From assembly GCF_003112775.1 (NCBI RefSeq), contig NZ_BFCH01000008.1, forward strand, positions 16,828-80,827: a stretch of DNA of 64,000 bases, written 5' to 3'. The notes under the pieces were generated by a model. It was not told the DNA's origin, did no database searches, and worked only from the letters and a program-made list of their open reading frames with translations. Positions 40,305 to 51,555 of this stretch are shown here, one piece after another. Origin of the DNA: Mycobacterium montefiorense. Its GTDB lineage: Bacteria; Actinomycetota; Actinomycetes; Mycobacteriales; Mycobacteriaceae. Every line of letters begins with the position of its first letter. Positions within the stretch are counted from its first letter, which is position 1. The position numbers and the translations under genes were made by a program.

Positions 40305-41676
40305 TTGCGCGAAGAACCGCCATGGGAACTGTAATTCCCCCATCGTTAAGCAGTTGGCTCAAGCGATCAGTCGCTGCGTTTGCTTGCCGGCCGCCATTTT
40401 TGGCTAATTCAGCAAGAGACTGAACTGCCACAATCTTGACATCCGGAAATACTTCAAAACTCAGCTGAAGCGCCATCGGCAACAGCCAGTCAAACTTCGT
40501 AGATTTCACGAAAGCCCGCATACTTTTACTGGCTTCAAGCTTAAAAAAGCGATCATTTGACGCGGCTAAGGTAGCAACATAGCTAAATGCCTCATACTCG
40601 TTCAGTATTCCGTAAACGGCGCCAAAGCGCATCGCAGAAGCGAATAGTTCCGAGCGCCGTGAACTGTCCCAAGCGAAACGGTCTGGCTGCAACACCGCTC
40701 GCTGAAAAGAGCGACGAAACTCGTCAATCTTATCGGCCACGAGCGACACTTTGTTTTCCGATAACAAATCGAAGGCCCGGGCACGTGCAGCGTGGGCCAC
40801 TTCGGAATCCGCCAACAACTCAAGCATCGGACGCGACATTTCCGGTCTACCGGCCTCGATGAGCAACACTGCCAGGATCTCACCTGGATCCGTCAAACTT
40901 CTGGAATACCTACGTCCTTGCGCCTCCGCTCTGACTTTACCAACGCCTTCAATTGCCAGTCCTGATGCCGTACTAACGAGCTCATCAGGAATTTTTCTCC
41001 CGTTTCGCAGATACCAGTTAATGGCCTCAGCATGCTCAGCCAATGATCCCGACGCCGGCAATTCACTGACTCCGCCGCCAATTTCATCGATGAAAACTGA
41101 ACGAGAAATCTTGGCAGCCGGTTCTAATTCTTGCAGCGTGCGACGCCACGCAGACGCTACTGGATCAGGAACCGATTCCCACTCAATCTTTCCGATAGCA
41201 CGGGCGTATGCTCTATCCCACAACTCGTCATCTATATTTGTGCTGTCGAGTGAGTTCAATAGATAGTCAGCGAATCGGCCAGCCGCGCCGGCCGCGTTGG
41301 CGACCGCCGCAGCAGCTTCCCAAGTACTCTCTAGTCGCTTTGGTAAAGCTTGCCATCGCCCGGGCGGATCTTCTGGTCCACCGGCATCTAGCACCTCGAG
41401 CACTAAATCAAGCACCTCGGAGGCCTCGGAAGATGGCAAGACGTCAGCTGCGGCCTCCAACACCGCTAATTCCAGAACTCGCATTGAGCTGGGGTGGCGG
41501 CGGCGCTTAAGGATACGACGCGCATCTATCAAAATGAAGTCCAACGGACCGTTCTGAACCAATTGTCCGATCAACTGACGAAGTTCGGATTCGGCACCTG
41601 CCTGACGCAGCAGCCGTAGACAGTCCGCACCGTTTATGCTTTCAAGCGCTGGAAACGCCTGAGCCACTCTCATCAT
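40195..41676 (-). CDS. HEAT/ARM-like helical repeat protein (module gene 4)
   Basis: 493 residues, all-helical and leucine-rich. Paired helices recur about every 35-40 residues (SSMRVLELAVLEAAADVL; RPMLELLADSEVAHAARARAFDLL; FFKLEASKSMRAFVKSTKFDWLLPMAL; DVKIVAVQSLAELAKNGGRQ; VPMAVLRAIKTLKVV), typical of HEAT or ARM solenoids used for recognition. No catalytic motif. The start lies 2 bp from the upstream gene's stop, so same transcript. GC is clearly below the host genes. In the candidate system it would be the sensor or scaffold; that is inference. Confidence 0.65.
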   Translation of the reverse strand: MMRVAQAFPALESINGADCLRLLRQAGAESELRQLIGQLVQNGPLDFILIDARRILKRRRHPSSMRVLELAVLEAAADVLPSSEASEVLDLVLEVLDAGGPEDPPGRWQALPKRLESTWEAAAAVANAAGAAGRFADYLLNSLDSTNIDDELWDRAYARAIGKIEWESVPDPVASAWRRTLQELEPAAKISRSVFIDEIGGGVSELPASGSLAEHAEAINWYLRNGRKIPDELVSTASGLAIEGVGKVRAEAQGRRYSRSLTDPGEILAVLLIEAGRPEMSRPMLELLADSEVAHAARARAFDLLSENKVSLVADKIDEFRRSFQRAVLQPDRFAWDSSRRSELFASAMRFGAVYGILNEYEAFSYVATLAASNDRFFKLEASKSMRAFVKSTKFDWLLPMALQLSFEVFPDVKIVAVQSLAELAKNGGRQANAATDRLSQLLNDGGITVPMAVLRAIKTLKVVPTPLRDQAIAMTSNHLSRRVRQEAAGIAL

Positions 41677-41678
41677 GG

Positions 41679-42569
41679 CTAATTGTTTACGATTATGGGC
41701 GACGCCAGCATAACCATAAAGCTCGTAAGCAAGAACTTCAAAAAAATGTCCGGAGGCCTACCTCCCCACACAGTTTGCGGGATTTGCCGTAGAAGCCTGT
41801 CATAAGCACGCTCTACGTATCGGTAATATTCCTCCAACTCGTAAGACTCTAATTTTGTTAGACGTTCTGTGGGTTCAACGAAAAGCTGATCTCTCCTAGA
41901 TGGTATTGGCCCTACGGCCTCACCTTCACTAAAGAAGCTGCTCGATACAGTGCTCCATGAGGCCCTTATCAAAGTCTTTCTGATATCGTCTAGCACCGCG
42001 CTACACGATCTCGTCGTCACTCCGTTCGTCGAGAATGTCTCAAAGTTCTTCACATCGAGCGCTTCGAGCGTCGACGCCACTTCAATTGAGTCGTCCTCTG
42101 ACTGTTGACCTACATCGCGACGTCTCAACGCGCGCTGCTGGAGGAGAGCGGCTCGACAGAGAACCGATTCGCCGTCCTCGACTGCAAGCATCTGCAACGC
42201 ATTTGATACGAGACGCTCGCACAGATCATGGTTATCGTCCATCCCTGCTAGAACACATGCCAGAAGGGTCAGCGCAGTCGAGCGGGCGACATCCCCACCA
42301 TCAATGATTAGGACGGTCTCGAAGAATTGCTCGATAGCGGATCCACCCTTGTATATCGCGTCATACACAAGCCGAACAGCCTCATCGACGGGTGGACCCT
42401 CCTCTTCCGGAGGAGCGATGCGCCTCTCAAACTGCTCCCAGGACGGAATTCGTCCGAGCACTATAGCTGCAAGATCCTCTTCGGGCCGAAAGCCACCGGA
42501 CGACCCGAAATTTGGATGGGCGGCTATCTCGAATGGACTTAACACCGCAGCAAGCCAAGCTAGGTTCAA
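41679..42569 (-). CDS. Unknown helical protein (module gene 3)
   Basis: 296 residues. Mostly alpha-helical, acidic, with two repeat-like helix pairs (DVARSTALTLLACVLAGMDDNHDLCERL; SVLCRAALLQQRALRRRD) and a hydrophobic C-terminal segment (FLKFLLTSFMVMLASPIIV) that could insert in a membrane or bury in a partner. ATGA overlap (4 bp) with the upstream gene implies coupled translation. No family recognised. Confidence 0.6.
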   Translation of the reverse strand: MNLAWLAAVLSPFEIAAHPNFGSSGGFRPEEDLAAIVLGRIPSWEQFERRIAPPEEEGPPVDEAVRLVYDAIYKGGSAIEQFFETVLIIDGGDVARSTALTLLACVLAGMDDNHDLCERLVSNALQMLAVEDGESVLCRAALLQQRALRRRDVGQQSEDDSIEVASTLEALDVKNFETFSTNGVTTRSCSAVLDDIRKTLIRASWSTVSSSFFSEGEAVGPIPSRRDQLFVEPTERLTKLESYELEEYYRYVERAYDRLLRQIPQTVWGGRPPDIFLKFLLTSFMVMLASPIIVNN

Positions 42570-42913
42570 TGTTCGAGCCCTTCTATTCGCACATCACTGC
42601 TGATATCCGAACGATCGCGTAGGCGGTCTTCCATCTGTGCGATAAGAACCGCGATATATCTTTGCAATTGCTGAGACAGGCCAATGCCATCTACTACCGC
42701 GTTTACGAACAACGCGCGCGTCTTCCTTGACAAAGAGCCTGGATCGATAACTGCCATAAGTGCATCACGGGCGGCGGCAGTTTCGTCGCCGACGGCGACT
42801 ATGCGAACATCGACATCGTTCTCGATATATGCGTTCCTTGCTGTCGCGAGCATTTCAATCGTCGACGGACGCTGTCTGATCAAATGAACGGAATCACCCA
42901 CACAAAATAGCAA
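42566..42913 (-). CDS. Unknown small protein (module gene 2), possibly the C-terminal part of gene 1
   Basis: 115 residues from a TTG at 42913, or 111 from the GTG four codons later; no good ribosome site for either. It is in the same reading frame as the hydrolase gene and follows its TAA by only four codons, so the two may once have been one longer protein broken by a second stop. The sequence (SVHLIRQRPSTIEMLATA; DVRIVAVGDETAAARDALMA; FVNAVVDGIGLSQQLQRYIAVLIAQME) has no recognised motif. Confidence 0.5.
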   Translation of the reverse strand: MLFCVGDSVHLIRQRPSTIEMLATARNAYIENDVDVRIVAVGDETAAARDALMAVIDPGSLSRKTRALFVNAVVDGIGLSQQLQRYIAVLIAQMEDRLRDRSDISSDVRIEGLEH

Positions 42914-42925
42914 CTCTGAATTTTT

Positions 42926-43933
42926 TTACCGCGACCGAGAATCGGAGCGATCGCAAACCGTGACGATCCCTGTCGATGCGCTTGCCACTACTGTGTTATA
43001 GATCGCCCACCATTCGTGACCATCGACTTCACAGAGCAAATCCGTAACCAGTGTTGAATCGTTGTCGTTGCCAATTGCCGTCTTCGGTAAACGAGGTCGA
43101 GCTGCATCGAGAGTTTCATTAATACTGATGAGAATGGCACCTCGATTACGGGTTACATCTCGGACCATTTTCTCCACCCAAGAAACTTGATCCGCATCTG
43201 CTGAACCCGGTTTCACTAGGCTCAAATGATCCTCAACGAAGGGCCGGTGCTGTTCATCATTTATACCGAACGTGGCACTTTCACTCGTCACAAATACGTC
43301 ATGATCGCCGGTGCCCGCATACAAAGCAATCCGATAGTCAGACTGGCCATAAATGTCAAGATTCCTGGTTTCGACACGATTATCGAAATATCTACGCAGC
43401 CTGCGCTAATGTGGAGCGTGAACCCACAGATAACCCGCCTCACGAAACAGTATCACGAGTGCCGCAAGAGACCATCGAGACCCATCCAAGGGAGAACCAA
43501 AAAGCATAATCCCCGCTATTTGTTTAAGCCTCTTTGTGGCTCGATCACGGTGATCGAGATAATGCTTCACGGCGTGAAGCGATATCAGACCTCCCATGCT
43601 GTGTGCCACGATATAGATATGCTCGTAATTCTTCTCAGCTAAATACCCAAGCCGCTCCGCCAACGATTCGGACACTTTTCGGAGACTTGGTCGAACGCCG
43701 ATCCATTTTCGGTAGCCGCTGCAGTAGTCGAATACTGCAACGTCACATATTGGCTTTATGCTACTCTCAAAGATAAACTTCGGAAAGTCGACCCATGTAT
43801 CATATCCGGAACCCATCAACCCATGGACGAAGACCACCACTACTTCGACTTTAGTCAAGCTTTCATGCTTATGTATATTCATCGAACTTCCCCGAAACTC
43901 CAGCGGGGTAAATTCATTTTGGAATTCTTCCAT
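42926..43933 (-). pseudogene. Alpha/beta hydrolase (lipase/SERAC1-like) with in-frame amber codon (module gene 1)
   Basis: 335 sense codons plus one internal TAG at 43406-43408 (codon 176). Before it: oxyanion strand VVVVFVHGLMGSGYDTW, nucleophile elbow VAHSMGGLISLHAV with Ser112, and LFGSPLDGS. After it, in the same frame: RRLRRYFDNRV, YAGTGDHDVFV and the likely catalytic His in EDHLSLVKPG. The truncated 175-residue product would lack that His. A single substitution (CAG to TAG is simplest) explains it; readthrough or sequence error are alternatives. A membrane-lipid hydrolase effector is the inferred role. Confidence 0.7.
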
Positions 43934-44361
43934 CAGCAGATTCCGTGACTATTTTTTAAGACGCCTCCGTATACAGGCGGTCTCGGACACGACTTAGCGC
44001 GAAGCAACGCGATAATACTAGTCTTCCTATAGTCCAGCACCTATCGCCATCTCATTTTGTACGTGCAGTCAAAAACCGATACGATTACCAACACTTTGCG
44101 CCTGACCTTCTCACGATGAAGAGTATCGCCCAGGTGTCGGAATCCGTCGAAGATGATCGCCCTAAGGCACTAGCGACAAGCTTGGCCTCCGGCCGTCCGG
44201 AGCGTTCTCCGCCACCCGGCGCCGCCACGCCTGGCACGTCGCGGTTTGCGTGACATCGGGCCCTACGAGACGGGCAGGATTGCCTTCCGCCCGCCTCCAC
44301 GTTCTGCCGGGCCTGGGAATGGCGCCCCGACGCGCCCGCGTCGGCCGGTCAGTAGATACGA
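43934..44361. other. Intergenic element arm between hydrolase module and groEL1 terminator
   Basis: About 430 bp without a supported gene. It holds the module promoter region, AT-rich near 43935-44120, and a small hairpin CGCCT-N8-AGGCG at 43962-43979 just upstream of the hydrolase start. The part from 44150 on is GC-rich again. A 71-codon frame at 44085-44300 shows nothing convincing. Confidence 0.45.
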
Positions 44362-44390
44362 AACGCCCCAGACCATAGATCCGGGGCGTT
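44362..44390. terminator. Element-supplied groEL1 terminator
   Basis: AACGCCCC (44362-44369) pairs with GGGGCGTT (44383-44390) around a 13-base loop, 16 bp after the groEL1 stop. The stem resembles that of the displaced original terminator at 32060-32095 (AACGCCCCC), so the element arm copies the gene end including termination. Confidence 0.7.
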
Positions 44391-44406
44391 CCGTGGCTGC
44401 GCGTTT

Positions 44407-46041
<1,635 letters not shown>

Positions 46042-46110
46042 TTAAACGCATGCCGCCCCGGAAATCACCCGTGCTTGCACACGGGGATCGCCGGGGCGGG
46101 ACACGGTTCT

Positions 46111-46413
46111 TTACTTGGATACGACAGCCAGCACGTCGCGTGCCGACAGGATCAGGTACTCCTCGCCGTTGTACTTGATCTCGGTGCCGCCGTACTTGCT
46201 GTAGATGACGGTGTCACCTTCCGACACGTCCAGCGGGATCCGCTTGTCGCCGTCCTCGTCCCACCGGCCGGGGCCGACTGCGACGACGGTGCCTTCTTGC
46301 GGCTTCTCCTTGGCGGTGTCAGGAATAACCAGACCGGACGCGGTCGTGGTTTCGGCCTCGTTGGCCTGCACGAGAATCTTGTCCTCGAGTGGCTTGATCT
46401 TCACCTTCGCCAC
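46111..46413 (-). CDS. groES: Co-chaperonin GroES
   Basis: 100 residues, standard length. [53 protein letters not shown] spans the mobile loop (residues 17-35), and [23 protein letters not shown] is the conserved closing part. It caps GroEL during folding. First gene of the groES-groEL1 operon, with CIRCE about 170 bp upstream. Confidence 0.97.
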   Translation of the reverse strand: MAKVKIKPLEDKILVQANEAETTTASGLVIPDTAKEKPQEGTVVAVGPGRWDEDGDKRIPLDVSEGDTVIYSKYGGTEIKYNGEEYLILSARDVLAVVSK

Positions 46414-46582
46414 GATTGGAGCCCTCCACTATTTGGATCGGGTCCGGGACGCTCGCCCGGACTGGAGTTGGCGGTCGATCCAGGGGTTGCCCGAACCGTC
46501 CAATTACCAGATGATTCGGCATTCGGCCGGGCCCTTGAGCCGTCGTCGCGGGAGCCGACACAGGGGATCGTCCGATTGCCAC

Positions 46583-46609
46583 CTAGCACTCTATACACGA
46601 GAGTGCTAG
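46583..46609. promoter_or_regulatory. CIRCE operator (HrcA) of groES-groEL1
   Basis: CTAGCACTC (46583-46591), 9-bp spacer, GAGTGCTAG (46601-46609): perfect inverted repeat that differs from the CIRCE consensus TTAGCACTC-N9-GAGTGCTAA only at the outermost base. The right arm is also part of the palindrome GAGTGCTAGCACTC (46601-46614), giving an extra half-site. HrcA represses at CIRCE and is relieved by heat. Confidence 0.95.
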
Positions 46610-46654
46610 CACTCAAGACCGCCCTGCTGCTTCCCGCGTATTTACGCTCTGAGC

Positions 46655-47689
46655 TCAGCTCACCTGGGCTTTTACCACCGGCAGCCCCGGGTCGCTGGGC
46701 ACGTCCAGCGGCGACGGCGCCGCACCCGCGGCAACCAGGTGCGCGGCGAGCGACGCGATCATCGCCCCATTGTCGGTGCAGAGCCGTGGCCTGGGGATAC
46801 GCAGCGTCAGGCCCGCTTCGGCACAGCGCTGCGTCGCCAGCTCCCGCAGCCGCGAGTTGGCGGCCACTCCCCCGGCAATCAGCAAGGTCTGCACGCCGAG
46901 CCCGGTGGCCGCGCGCACCGCCTTGCGCGTCAGCACGTCGGCGACGGCCTCCTGAAACCCGGCGGCGATGTCGGCCGACTGCGCGTCCGGATTGCCCTCC
47001 ACATACCGCGCGACGGCGGTCTTGAGCCCGGAGAAGCTGAACGCGAACGGGTCATCTCGCGGGCCGGTCATGCCGCGCGGGAACACAGGGATCTCCGCGG
47101 CGTCCCGGCCGCAGGTGCGGGCCAGGTCGTCGAGCACCTTGCCGCCCGGATAGCCCAGACCCAGCAGCCGCGCCACCTTGTCGTAGGCCTCGCCCGCGGC
47201 GTCGTCGACCGTGCTGCCCAGCTCGACGATCGGCTCACCGAGCGAACGCACGTGCAGCAGGTGCGTGTGTCCGCCGGACACCAGCAGTGCCACCGACTCG
47301 GGCAGCGGCCCGTGTTCGTACACATCGGCGGCCAGGTGCCCGCCCAGATGGTTCACCGCATAGAACGGCACGCCCCACGCGGCCGAATACGCTTTGGCCG
47401 CAGCCACTCCTACCAACAAGGCGCCGGCCAGCCCGGGTCCGATGGTGGCCGCGACGATGTCCGGTCGCGCCAGGCCTGCGGTCGACAGCGCGCGGCGCAT
47501 GGCCGGGCCGAGGGCCTCCAGGTGTGCGCGGGACGCGATTTCGGGAACCACGCCACCGAACCGCACATGCTCGTCGACGCTGGACGCCACCTCGTCGGCC
47601 AGCAGCGTGACGGTGCCATCGGAGTCGAGCCGCGCGATGCCGACTCCTGTTTCGTCGCAAGAGGTTTCGATGGCCAAAATGTGGTTCAC
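46655..47689 (-). CDS. tsaD: tRNA N6-threonylcarbamoyladenosine transferase TsaD (Gcp)
   Basis: 344 residues from the GTG at 47689, the M. tuberculosis length. The ASKHA fold begins [16 protein letters not shown]; metal-binding [15 protein letters not shown] carries two histidines, [10 protein letters not shown] the third block, and [12 protein letters not shown] the nucleotide site. It transfers threonylcarbamoyl to A37 of ANN-decoding tRNAs with TsaB and TsaE, both encoded just upstream. The start overlaps the rimI stop by 4 bp. Confidence 0.96.
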   Translation of the reverse strand: MNHILAIETSCDETGVGIARLDSDGTVTLLADEVASSVDEHVRFGGVVPEIASRAHLEALGPAMRRALSTAGLARPDIVAATIGPGLAGALLVGVAAAKAYSAAWGVPFYAVNHLGGHLAADVYEHGPLPESVALLVSGGHTHLLHVRSLGEPIVELGSTVDDAAGEAYDKVARLLGLGYPGGKVLDDLARTCGRDAAEIPVFPRGMTGPRDDPFAFSFSGLKTAVARYVEGNPDAQSADIAAGFQEAVADVLTRKAVRAATGLGVQTLLIAGGVAANSRLRELATQRCAEAGLTLRIPRPRLCTDNGAMIASLAAHLVAAGAAPSPLDVPSDPGLPVVKAQVS

Positions 47690-48153
47690 AAGGCCAGCCT
47701 CCGCATCGTGTACGCATCCGCACCGCTGATTCGGTAATAGCGCTTGCGCAGACCGATCTGCTCGAAACCCATGCTGCGGTACAGCGCAAGAGCCGCCTCG
47801 TTGTCGGTGCGCACTTCCAAGTAGACGACACCGCCTTCGGCGAACTCGAGCAAGTCGGCGAGCAGCCGGCGGCCGATGCCCTGGCCCTGGTAGGCCGGGT
47901 CGACGCCGATGGTGTGTACCTCGTACTCGAACGGCGGTTTGCGGCCCAGCCTGGAGATGCCCGCGTAGCCGACGAGCGTGCTCGCGGTGCGCGCGCCGAC
48001 GTAATGGTTGTGGGCACTGGCCAATTCGCGGCAGAACGCTACCGCAGGCCAGGGGTCGTCGCCGTCGAATAGCGCAGCTTCCAGCTGCGCGCACCGCTGC
48101 GCGTCGGCGCGGTTCAAATCACCGATCGTCACCGGCTCGCTGCCGGCGGTCAT
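47686..48153 (-). CDS. rimI: Ribosomal protein/N-terminal acetyltransferase RimI
   Basis: 155 residues, GNAT fold: [20 protein letters not shown], then [22 protein letters not shown] (acetyl-CoA loop Q/R-x-x-G-x-G/A at about residues 91-96) and [27 protein letters not shown]. Acetylates protein N-termini, by family. It overlaps tsaB and tsaD by 4 bp each, the usual actinobacterial order. Confidence 0.93.
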   Translation of the reverse strand: MTAGSEPVTIGDLNRADAQRCAQLEAALFDGDDPWPAVAFCRELASAHNHYVGARTASTLVGYAGISRLGRKPPFEYEVHTIGVDPAYQGQGIGRRLLADLLEFAEGGVVYLEVRTDNEAALALYRSMGFEQIGLRKRYYRISGADAYTMRRLAL

Positions 48154-48773
48154 TGGCGGGTCGCCAGCGGCTTGGCGTCGGGCCGGCGCAGATACAGCGC
48201 CACCAGCGGCGCCGGGTCGGCGGACCAGTCGGACACCGCGGCCGCTAGTCCAGCCGGTGTCGGGTGCACGGGCTCGCGCAGCGGCAGGCCGAACAGCGCG
48301 GCATGCTCGGGTGAGCCGGCGACTGCTTCGGCCGCTCCGGGGTCGACGTCGGCGGGCGCGTTAACGGCCGGGCCGTCGGTGCGGACTCCGTCGCGGTAGC
48401 GCGCCCAATAGACCTCGCGACGGCGGGCGTCGGTGACCGCCAGCACCTCCCCAGTGGTCAGCACGCCAATGGCGTCCAGGCTGCACACGCCGTGCACCGG
48501 GATGCCCAGCGCATGCCCGTACGCCGCGGCGCTAGCCATCCCGGCCCGCAAACCCGTGAACGGCCCGGGGCCGCAGCCGACCACGACGGCATCGAGGTCA
48601 CCCATCGTCGCTGCGGCTTCGGCGAGCGCGCCGAGCACGTTGGGAGTGAGCCGTTCGGCGTGCGCCCGAGCGTCGACGGTGACCTGCTGGGCCAGGACGT
48701 CGTGATCGGGCAGCCGCACAATGCCCGCCGTCACCGCCGGCGTGGAAGTATCCAGCGTCAGGATCAGGCTCAC
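48150..48773 (-). CDS. tsaB: TsaB, tRNA threonylcarbamoyladenosine biosynthesis protein
   Basis: 207 residues from the GTG at 48773, whose GTGA overlaps the tsaE stop; longer starts run into tsaE. ILTLDTSTPAVTAGIV, HAERLTPNVLGALAEAA and GCGPGPFTGLRAGMASAAAYG are the conserved TsaB blocks of the ASKHA fold, lacking the metal histidines of TsaD. It is the partner that activates TsaD. Confidence 0.94.
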   Translation of the reverse strand: MSLILTLDTSTPAVTAGIVRLPDHDVLAQQVTVDARAHAERLTPNVLGALAEAAATMGDLDAVVVGCGPGPFTGLRAGMASAAAYGHALGIPVHGVCSLDAIGVLTTGEVLAVTDARRREVYWARYRDGVRTDGPAVNAPADVDPGAAEAVAGSPEHAALFGLPLREPVHPTPAGLAAAVSDWSADPAPLVALYLRRPDAKPLATRQ

Positions 48774-49243
48774 GAGCGGCCCCATTCCCAGGTTGCGATC
48801 CGCACGTCGGATCCGCTGACCCGCTCCAGCCGGATGTCGAGGTGACGTTCGGAAAGGCGTTCGGCAAGGCCCTCGCCCCATTCCACCACCACGACAGCGT
48901 CCTCGAGATCGGTGTCGAGGTCCAGCGAGTCGAGTTCGCCCAGCAGGTCGGTGCCCTGGTGGTCTAGCAGCCGGTATACGTCGACGTGAATCATCGCCGG
49001 TGTACCCGCCTGTCGCGGCGGGTGCACCCGGGCCAACACGTACGTCGGCGAGGTGACTGGACCGTCGACATCCATCGCCGCAGCAATCCCCTTGACCAGT
49101 ACGGTCTTTCCGGCTCCGAGCGGACCGGAGAGCACCACGACGTCGCCGGCGCGCAGCTGCTGCCCCAACTGCGAGCCGAGCGCAATGGTGTCCTGGACGC
49201 GCTCGCAGCTGGCCGTGCCCGGTCCCAGTCTCAGCTCAGCCAC
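48770..49243 (-). CDS. tsaE: TsaE, P-loop ATPase of t6A synthesis
   Basis: 157 residues. Walker A LSGPLGAGKTVLVKGIAAA near residues 39-57, TSPTYVLARVH switch, IHVDVYRLLD (Walker B-like) and VVEWGEGLAERL. ATPase needed for multiple turnover of TsaB-TsaD. It overlaps the upstream hydrolase gene by 8 bp and tsaB by 4 bp. Confidence 0.95.
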   Translation of the reverse strand: MAELRLGPGTASCERVQDTIALGSQLGQQLRAGDVVVLSGPLGAGKTVLVKGIAAAMDVDGPVTSPTYVLARVHPPRQAGTPAMIHVDVYRLLDHQGTDLLGELDSLDLDTDLEDAVVVVEWGEGLAERLSERHLDIRLERVSGSDVRIATWEWGRS

Positions 49244-50351
49244 GGCGCCGCAACCGTACTCGGGTCCGCTGGTACCACAGGGTCATTTTGCCTGGAATGG
49301 CCCGATTGATCAGCCGTACCAGGCCCTCATTTATGGCCTCGGGCTTGTCCAGCAGGGCCAGGTGGCTGGCCCCGCCGACGATGACCAGCTCCGATCGCGG
49401 CAGCGAGGCCGCCATCTTTCTCGAGTACTCGTCCGGCGTGATCAGATCGTGGTCGCCGCAAGCGATCAGGGTCGGGACCCGCAGCAGCGTCCACAGCCCG
49501 GCGGTTTCGTCGTGGGTTTCCAGGGCGCGCAGGAAGCCCACCAGGGTGGGAATCGGGGTGCCGTTCATCATCCGCTGGGAGAACGCGTCCAGGCTGCGGC
49601 TGACATGTAGATCGCTGTAGGAGGCGGCCCGCAGAATCGGGCCGATCAGCGACCGGGACACATTGCGGCCGCGGTGCATCAGCTTAGGGGCCGACCGTGC
49701 GGTGAATCGAAGTGCCTCCACCGCAGGGTTTTTCAGTATCTCACCCAGCGGTGATCGGGTAACGCCTTCGGCCGCGGAGGAAATCAGCGCCGCGCCGACG
49801 ATCCGGCCGCCGTACTGGGCGGGGTACTGCCGGGCGTGCGACAACACCGTCATCCCACCCATCGAGTGGCCGACCAACACGATCACCCCGCGCGGCGCGA
49901 CCTCGGTCAGCACGCTTTGCAGATCCTGGCCCAGCTGGGTCAACGTGTAAGTCTCCGGCGAGGCCTCCCCGGAACGCCCGTGCCCGCGCTGGTCATAGAA
50001 CACCATGCGCACTCGCGGACCCCATTTCTCGGCGAGCCGCTTGCGCTGAAAATAGAACGACCCCATCCGCAGACAGAATCCGTGCACGAAGACCATGGTC
50101 AGCGGGGCGTCCAGCGGGCCGACTTCGCGGACCGCCAGCGGCACGCCGTCGGGCGTGGTCACCACATAGCTGCGGTCGCAGTCCAACTGCTCGAAATCCT
50201 CATCGGCGTAAGGATCTTCGGTCAGGGTGACGCGTTGCGTCATCGACCGGCGGACCGAGGCGCCCACGATGGTGGCAACCGCGGTCAGCCCCGCACCTCC
50301 AGCAAGCCAGACCCTCCCCCGCTGGCGCCGGCGAGTTTCCTCATCGCTCAA
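49236..50351 (-). CDS. Alpha/beta hydrolase between alr and tsaE
   Basis: 371 residues from a TTG at 50351, which overlaps the alr stop by 11 bp; the longer frame to 50507 would lie within alr. There is an N-terminal transmembrane segment ([20 protein letters not shown]), then a hydrolase fold with [33 protein letters not shown] (nucleophile Ser), CGDHDLITP (Asp) and [12 protein letters not shown] (His). Membrane-anchored hydrolase of unknown substrate, with its place in the alr-tsaE run kept in mycobacteria. Confidence 0.85.
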   Translation of the reverse strand: MSDEETRRRQRGRVWLAGGAGLTAVATIVGASVRRSMTQRVTLTEDPYADEDFEQLDCDRSYVVTTPDGVPLAVREVGPLDAPLTMVFVHGFCLRMGSFYFQRKRLAEKWGPRVRMVFYDQRGHGRSGEASPETYTLTQLGQDLQSVLTEVAPRGVIVLVGHSMGGMTVLSHARQYPAQYGGRIVGAALISSAAEGVTRSPLGEILKNPAVEALRFTARSAPKLMHRGRNVSRSLIGPILRAASYSDLHVSRSLDAFSQRMMNGTPIPTLVGFLRALETHDETAGLWTLLRVPTLIACGDHDLITPDEYSRKMAASLPRSELVIVGGASHLALLDKPEAINEGLVRLINRAIPGKMTLWYQRTRVRLRRRG

Positions 50352-51516
50352 CGGTTCCGGCCTCGCGATAGGTCCTGACGATCCGCCCCCGCGGACTGGT
50401 GACCACTTCGTAGTGGATGCTGCCGAGCAGATCGGCCAAGTCCTGAGCGGTGGGCTCGCCACTGGTGCCGGGACCGAACAGAATCGCCTCGTCGCCTTCT
50501 GCCACATCGAGGGGGCCGGGACCGAGGTCGACGAGGAATTGATCCATGCAGATCCGCCCCACGCCGGGGCGTCGTCTGCCGTTGATCAGCACGTCGAGGC
50601 GTCCACCGAGGGATCGGAAGACACCGTCGGCGTATCCAATGGGCAGCAACGCCACGGTGGTGTCGCGTTTCGCGATCCAGGTGTGTCCGTAAGACACGCC
50701 TTCGCCGACACGAATCGACTTCACCAATGCGACAGCACATTTCACCGTCATCGCCGGTATCAGGCCCATATCGCCGAGCTCAGGAACGGGGCTCAGCCCG
50801 TACACCGCGATCCCGGGCCGCACCATGTCAAAGGCCAGGTCGGGACGAGACATCGTGGCGGACGAATTCGACAGGTGGGCAATCTCGAATTGCACCCCCT
50901 GCTCGCGCGCCTGGGCAAGCATCTCGCTGAACCGTTGCGCTTGAACGTCATTGACGGAGTTGTCCGGCTGGTCAGCGAACACCATGTGCGACATCAGTCC
51001 CCGCACCCGGATCGTCTCGTCGGCGACAGCCTGGCGCACCGCGGTCAGCATCGCTGCGTACTGGCCCGGGGCCACACCGTTGCGATTCAGCCCGGTGTCG
51101 ACCTTGATGCTCACCGTTGCGGTGCGGCCGGTTCGGTGCACGGCATCCAGCAGCTCGTCGAGCTGGCGCGCCGAGGACACGGCGATCTCCACGTTGGCCA
51201 TCACCGCGGGCCCGAAGTCGATGCCGGGCGGATGTAGCCAGGCCAGCACCGGCGCGGTGATTCCGTCCGCGCGCAGCGCCAAGGCTTCGTCGACGGTGGC
51301 CACACCCAGCTCGGCGGCGCCGGCCGCCAATGCGGTGTGGGCAACACGGATGGCGCCGTGGCCATAGCCGTCGGCCTTGACAACAGCCATCACCTGCGCA
51401 GAACCGGCGTGTTCACGCAGCACTCGGACGTTGTGCGCGATTGCCCCCAGGTCCACCAGGGCCTCGGCGAGGATGCCCGGTGTCAGGGATATCGGCGTAG
51501 CTGCCACGGACGCCAT
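50341..51516 (-). CDS. alr: Alanine racemase
   Basis: 391 residues from the ATG at 51516. The PLP lysine lies in [17 protein letters not shown] (Lys about residue 47), and the opposite-face Tyr in [23 protein letters not shown] is the C-terminal signature. It makes D-alanine for peptidoglycan. It heads the alr-hydrolase-tsaE-tsaB-rimI-tsaD run. Confidence 0.96.
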   Translation of the reverse strand: MASVAATPISLTPGILAEALVDLGAIAHNVRVLREHAGSAQVMAVVKADGYGHGAIRVAHTALAAGAAELGVATVDEALALRADGITAPVLAWLHPPGIDFGPAVMANVEIAVSSARQLDELLDAVHRTGRTATVSIKVDTGLNRNGVAPGQYAAMLTAVRQAVADETIRVRGLMSHMVFADQPDNSVNDVQAQRFSEMLAQAREQGVQFEIAHLSNSSATMSRPDLAFDMVRPGIAVYGLSPVPELGDMGLIPAMTVKCAVALVKSIRVGEGVSYGHTWIAKRDTTVALLPIGYADGVFRSLGGRLDVLINGRRRPGVGRICMDQFLVDLGPGPLDVAEGDEAILFGPGTSGEPTAQDLADLLGSIHYEVVTSPRGRIVRTYREAGTVER

Positions 51517-51555
51517 TGTCCCAGAACCTCCCGAGCACACTGATCCCGTGGCCGC

